A DNA stretch of 64,000 nt from Harmothoe impar (Eukaryota; Annelida; Polychaeta; Phyllodocida; Polynoidae): the NCBI GenBank assembly GCA_947462335.1, contig OX381710.1:3162001-3226000 (forward strand), in the 5' to 3' direction. The notes below the pieces were generated by a model. That model made no database searches and was not told the origin of the DNA. It saw only the letters and a program-made list of their open reading frames with translations. Positions 61,043 through 64,000 of this stretch are shown here, piece by piece. The first letter of the stretch is position 1. Each line of letters begins with the position of its first letter. Position numbers and translations under genes: made by a program.

Positions 61043-61275
61043 CAGGAGGACACACGATACCGGCTGATGGATGACGGTCAGTGGGTATACCCCTGTAACA
61101 GGTTATCCCTGCAGGCAGCCATCTTGTCCCCCCAGTGCAGGAGGACACACGATACCGGCTGATGGATGACGGTAAGTGGGTTATACCCCTGTAACAGGTT
61201 ATCCCTGTAGACAGCCATCTTGTCCCCCTATAACACTGTAACAGGTCTCCCCTGTAGGCGGCCATTTTGCCCCCT
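61043..61275 (+). repeat. 95-bp tandem repeat with YY1-like sites
   Basis: Two near-identical units start CAGGAGGACACACGATACCG at 61043 and 61138; a partial third covers ~61229-61275. Each full unit carries GCCATCTTGTCC (inverted YY1-type, 61118-61129 and 61214-61225) and GGATGACGGT, followed by CAGT in one unit and AAGTGG in the other. The first differs from the second at the potential donor (GGTCAGT against GGTAAGT). Confidence 0.9.
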
Positions 61276-61537
61276 CCCCTCCCCCTCCCCCTCCCCCATT
61301 ACAGGGTGAGAGTCTGTACACAGATATATATATATATGCGGTCGAAATTCAGATTTTTCTGACGACACTTTAATTTGCCTTGAGTCGCAGCGCAGCGCTT
61401 TTCGGTACTTTGGTGTTGTGTGCAAGCCCTCCACTCTTTTCAAACCCCAGGTCCACCCTTGCACTACAGTGATGCATTTTGTTCACCAGGTGGCAAGCTC
61501 TACCCTTACATCCCGTGCACTGGTAACCCTGTCATAC
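61276..61537. other. unassigned spacer
   Basis: CTCCCC repeats and a short (AT)n run at ~61325. TTCACCAGGTGGCAAGC near 61483 is a weak CTCF-like word. No gene is seen. Confidence 0.35.
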
Positions 61538-61898
61538 AATCTCCAAGCACAGTCTCAAATAAGACTCTGCCTAAAGGCTCAGACTTCAGGAAATCTTTTG
61601 TGGACGGAGGAAGGAAAGGAGTTCTACTTGTCGGCTCTCCTATCCGCATAACATACTGCCACTATCCCAACCCGAAAATAGTTCATAGGAAAATCCACAA
61701 ATTCTACCACAAAACATGGCCAATATTTCTCAATATTTTAAACAACATTTGTTCATACATTCCCTTAGATATTTGAATCAATTGTATAGTTGTATAGTTG
61801 TTCATGGTGCAGCTAATTTTTCAGGGTGATCTTCTGCCATTTGGCAGAGAAGGAAGTAGTGCTGGTACAAATGGATGGGAGAATCTGCTGGGAGATTG
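61538..61898 (+). mobile_element. family G MITE
   Basis: CAATCTCCAAGCACAGTCTC to AATCTGCTGGGAGATTG, 361 bp, with GGAAATCTTTTGTGGACGG and GGCAGAGAAGGAAGTAGTGC inside. Confidence 0.8.
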
Positions 61899-62033
61899 CC
61901 TGTCCTCTGCACTACACCCGTCCACTCCTTATACAGACCTGCCCCCTGTACACCAAACTCGAGGGTAGAGTCGGACACATACCTTGAAATGGACAATTGA
62001 TTTAGTGGTTATCCAAGCATCTTAAAGTCTTTA

Positions 62034-62235
62034 GGGAGTGGTCATTTTTTAAGAACAGGGGGGGGTTGGTGGAATTGGGGGGGGGACCAAAAAAATTTGG
62101 ACCCCTTGAAGGGGGGGGGACCAAAAAAATTTGGACCCCTCTTGAGGGGGGGACCAAAAAAATTACACCCCTTTTTAGCGAAAAAGCCCGCGCGTTACTA
62201 TAGCTCAAAAGGGTCGGCCGCGCTCATTTTCAACC
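62034..62235 (+). mobile_element. family E MITE, truncated at a duplication junction
   Basis: TTA|GGGAGTGGTCATTTTTTAAG, two GACCAAAAAAATTTGGACCC subrepeats, TTTAGCGAAAAAGCCCGCGC. It stops at TTTTCAACC exactly where the J block begins, so a segmental duplication broke into this element. Confidence 0.8.
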
Positions 62236-62499
62236 TTAACATGCCACATAGTGCTTTAATGTGGCATTCATCTCAGCTCTTTGTGAGTAACTCTCTCTTG
62301 TGAGTAACTCCACTTAAAGCTAAAAATGGCGTAAAACCTTTCCGTGATATTTGCATGGGATTACTGAACTTAAAGCTGCTTAAAGTGTTCCCATAGGGCA
62401 TCTTAAATGTGCTCAAATGCAAAGATTCATACAGTGTAGGCATTGTGCATATTGAAGCCTCATGCTGCCCTTAGAGGAGCAGTACACAAAATATATGCT
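62236..62499 (+). repeat. J block, third copy
   Basis: Nearly identical to 58168-58437 including the CCCATAGGGCATC variant. It is followed by a family A copy instead of the 58.5-kb sequence. Confidence 0.88.
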
Positions 62500-62728
62500 A
62501 ACCCTTTAAGGACAGCATAGTGCATTCATGCATCATGCCTGAGTCGTCATGATGCATGAATAGAGCCCTGGCAAGTACCAGTCCTGCATTCAAGCATCAT
62601 GCCGATCCCACAGGGTTTAGACACTCCCTAAGGGTCAGCATGATAGACCAATGCAGCACCGGCAAGTCACAATGGTGCATCATGATGATAAATGTTGTCT
62701 TTTAGCAACATGCCGTCCTTAAAGGGTT
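62500..62728 (+). mobile_element. family A MITE, chimeric copy
   Basis: The left part (CATTCATGCATCATGCCTGAG) matches the copy at 58438; the right part (GAATAGAGCCCTGGCAAGT onward) matches the copy at 59415. The switch is near 62545. Confidence 0.8.
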
Positions 62729-62827
62729 GTTAGAAATGGCGGGGGGGTGAGTCGGGCGGGTATATATGAAGCAGGTGCTTCCACAACGATGTAATTCAAT
62801 GTCTTATACTATACCATTAAACACTTT

Positions 62828-63365
62828 AACCCGTTAGTGCCTGCATAACGCTTTAGGGAGTGGTCATTTTTAAACAACAAGGGGGAGTTGGTGGATTTGG
62901 GGGGGGGACCAAAAAAATTTGGACCCCTTGAAGGGGGGGGGACCAAAAAAATTTGGACCCCTCTTGAGGGGGGGACCAAAAAAATTACACCCCTTTTTAG
63001 CGGAAAAGCCCGCGCATTACTATAGCTCAAAGGGTTCGGCCGCGCTCAATTTCAACCTGCTGGAGGGGGGGACCAAAAAAATTTCGACCCCTCTCCCGGG
63101 GGGGGACCAAAATAATTTCGACCCGCTCGCGCGGAAATCCACCGACCCCCCCCTGTTGTTAAAAAATGACCACTCCCTTAGTATCCTTCAATGTCATGAA
63201 TGCAACACTGGCGACATTTTTGAACTATACAGGAATGTACTAACAGGTGGATTTGGCATGATGCTTGAATGCAGCATTGGGGGGCCTACTCACCAGTGCT
63301 GCATGAATGCATCATGACAACAAGGAGTCTATCAGATTAAAGCACTATGCAGCCCTTACAGGGTT
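62828..63365 (+). mobile_element. family A MITE split by a family E insertion
   Basis: AACCCGTTAGTGCCTGCATAACG to 62855, then from 63181 TCCTTCAATGTCATGAATGC to GCCCTTACAGGGTT. Same element as 59738-59940 apart from the insertion. Confidence 0.85.
62856..63177. mobile_element. family E PIF/Harbinger-like MITE, intact, TTA TSD
   Basis: GGGAGTGGTCATTTTTAAAC at the left mirrors TTAAAAAATGACCACTCCC at the right; TTA is duplicated (62853-62855 and 63178-63180). The paralogous empty site has a single CTTA. A 3-bp TWA duplication and G-rich ends are PIF/Harbinger features. Four GACCAAAAAAATT.GACCC-type subrepeats fill the centre. At 322 bp it is non-coding. Confidence 0.88.
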
Positions 63366-63485
63366 AACAGTTGTAACGTATCTCCCCCCCAGCTGCCTAC
63401 ACATATGTCCTGCTATACTAAATGTAATCACCGCTGCCGACACGGGATGTACGACACAGTATAAGAAAACACTTCATCATTAAAG

Positions 63486-63720
63486 GATACGGCCATATAG
63501 TGCTTTAATACCCTTACTTGTCATGATGCATGAATGCAGCCCTGGTGAGTAGCTCGCCAGTGCTGCTTTGAAGCATAATGCTGATCCTATAGGATTGATA
63601 CACTCCCAATAAGTTGGCATGATACACTGATGCAGAACCGGCGAGTTACTCGCAAGGGCTCCATTGGTGCATCAGGACGACAAATGTCGCCTTTTAGCGA
63701 TATGCCGTCCTTACATGGTT
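63486..63720 (+). mobile_element. family A MITE
   Basis: GATACGGCCATATAGTGC to GCCGTCCTTACATGGTTA; paralogue of 60064-60302. Confidence 0.76.
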
Positions 63721-64000
63721 ACAGTATCCTCTTTCCCTATGCAATATCTCTGATGCTGAGCTTGCAATTAGAAAAACACTACAATATGTCATGGCAATTC
63801 ATCTTGTAACAATATGTGTTTAATTTTTATGGCTTCACTAAAGCGCTCCTATTGGGTTGCTGAATACTATCGAGCACTTCACGAGGCTTGAGTTTTATCA
63901 AATTTATTAACTACATGAAGGTACATGGTCAAAGGTGCATGGCAGTCTTATAAACCTAATTGACATTTTATGATTTAATGCAAATTACTATTAAGAAAAT

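Larger units (their letters stand above)
62500..64000 (+). repeat. second copy of the 59.4-60.6 kb segment
   Basis: Colinear with 59415-60590 through three family A elements and their spacers (GGCGGGTATAT..GAAGCAGGTGC, CAGCTGCCTACACATATGTC, CACTTCATCATTAAAGGATAC). It continues past the window edge. It differs mainly by the family E insertion and small indels. Confidence 0.9.

Overview
The window looks like gene-poor, repeat-rich nuclear DNA from an animal, probably a marine invertebrate. No open frame resembles a known protein and there is no prokaryotic gene packing. There are many short palindromic DNA-transposon derivatives (MITEs), a tRNA-derived SINE remnant, minisatellites, long polypurine tracts and a few isolated exon-like pieces with splice-type borders. 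A lancelet, hemichordate or other non-vertebrate metazoan would fit, but the species cannot be read from the sequence. Family letters (A, B, C ...) are local labels, not database names.

Layout. 0-17 kb: family A (nested-hairpin MITE) copies alternate with families B, C, E, G, H, L and N, two polypurine blocks (5.9-6.3 and 7.7-8.3 kb), GC-rich promoter-like patches near 8.6 and 12.2-12.9 kb, a SINE remnant at 14.6 kb and a triplicated Cys-rich exon-like cassette at 15.1-15.8 kb. 17-25 kb: a polypurine/minisatellite block (18.0-19.1 kb), the best exon candidate of the window (19136-19259), a nested cluster of D, H and O elements (20.3-21.6 kb) and a 1.1-kb hAT-like element (22060-23190). 25-41 kb: mostly tandem repeats (19-bp minisatellite, CTG/TG-rich tract, CCTCTCTG tract, a triplicated 340-430 bp unit, and a 2.5-kb GACAGG/GACAGA array with higher-order structure), plus promoter-like clusters at 31.3 and 32.9 kb. 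41-57 kb: dense A, D, E, Q copies, the clearest Mutator-like MITE (47314-47613, 10-bp target duplication), a pyrimidine block, two more minisatellites and a 700-bp foldback. 57-64 kb: nested tandem segmental duplications whose junctions fall in MITEs. Comparing the paralogues reveals empty sites and so defines three separate insertions.

Family A dominates, with roughly 45 full or partial copies. Each intact copy is about 230-250 bp: terminal inverted repeats beginning AACCCTTTAAGGAC enclose two near-perfect ~60-bp palindromes joined by a third, shorter hairpin. Copies have been tandemly duplicated with flanking DNA, internally amplified in a 51-bp unit, and have served as junctions of segmental duplications.

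No complete protein-coding gene can be supported. Long open frames over the low-complexity arrays are composition artefacts, and the recurring ~60-90 codon frames inside family A copies are a property of a repeat consensus without stops.
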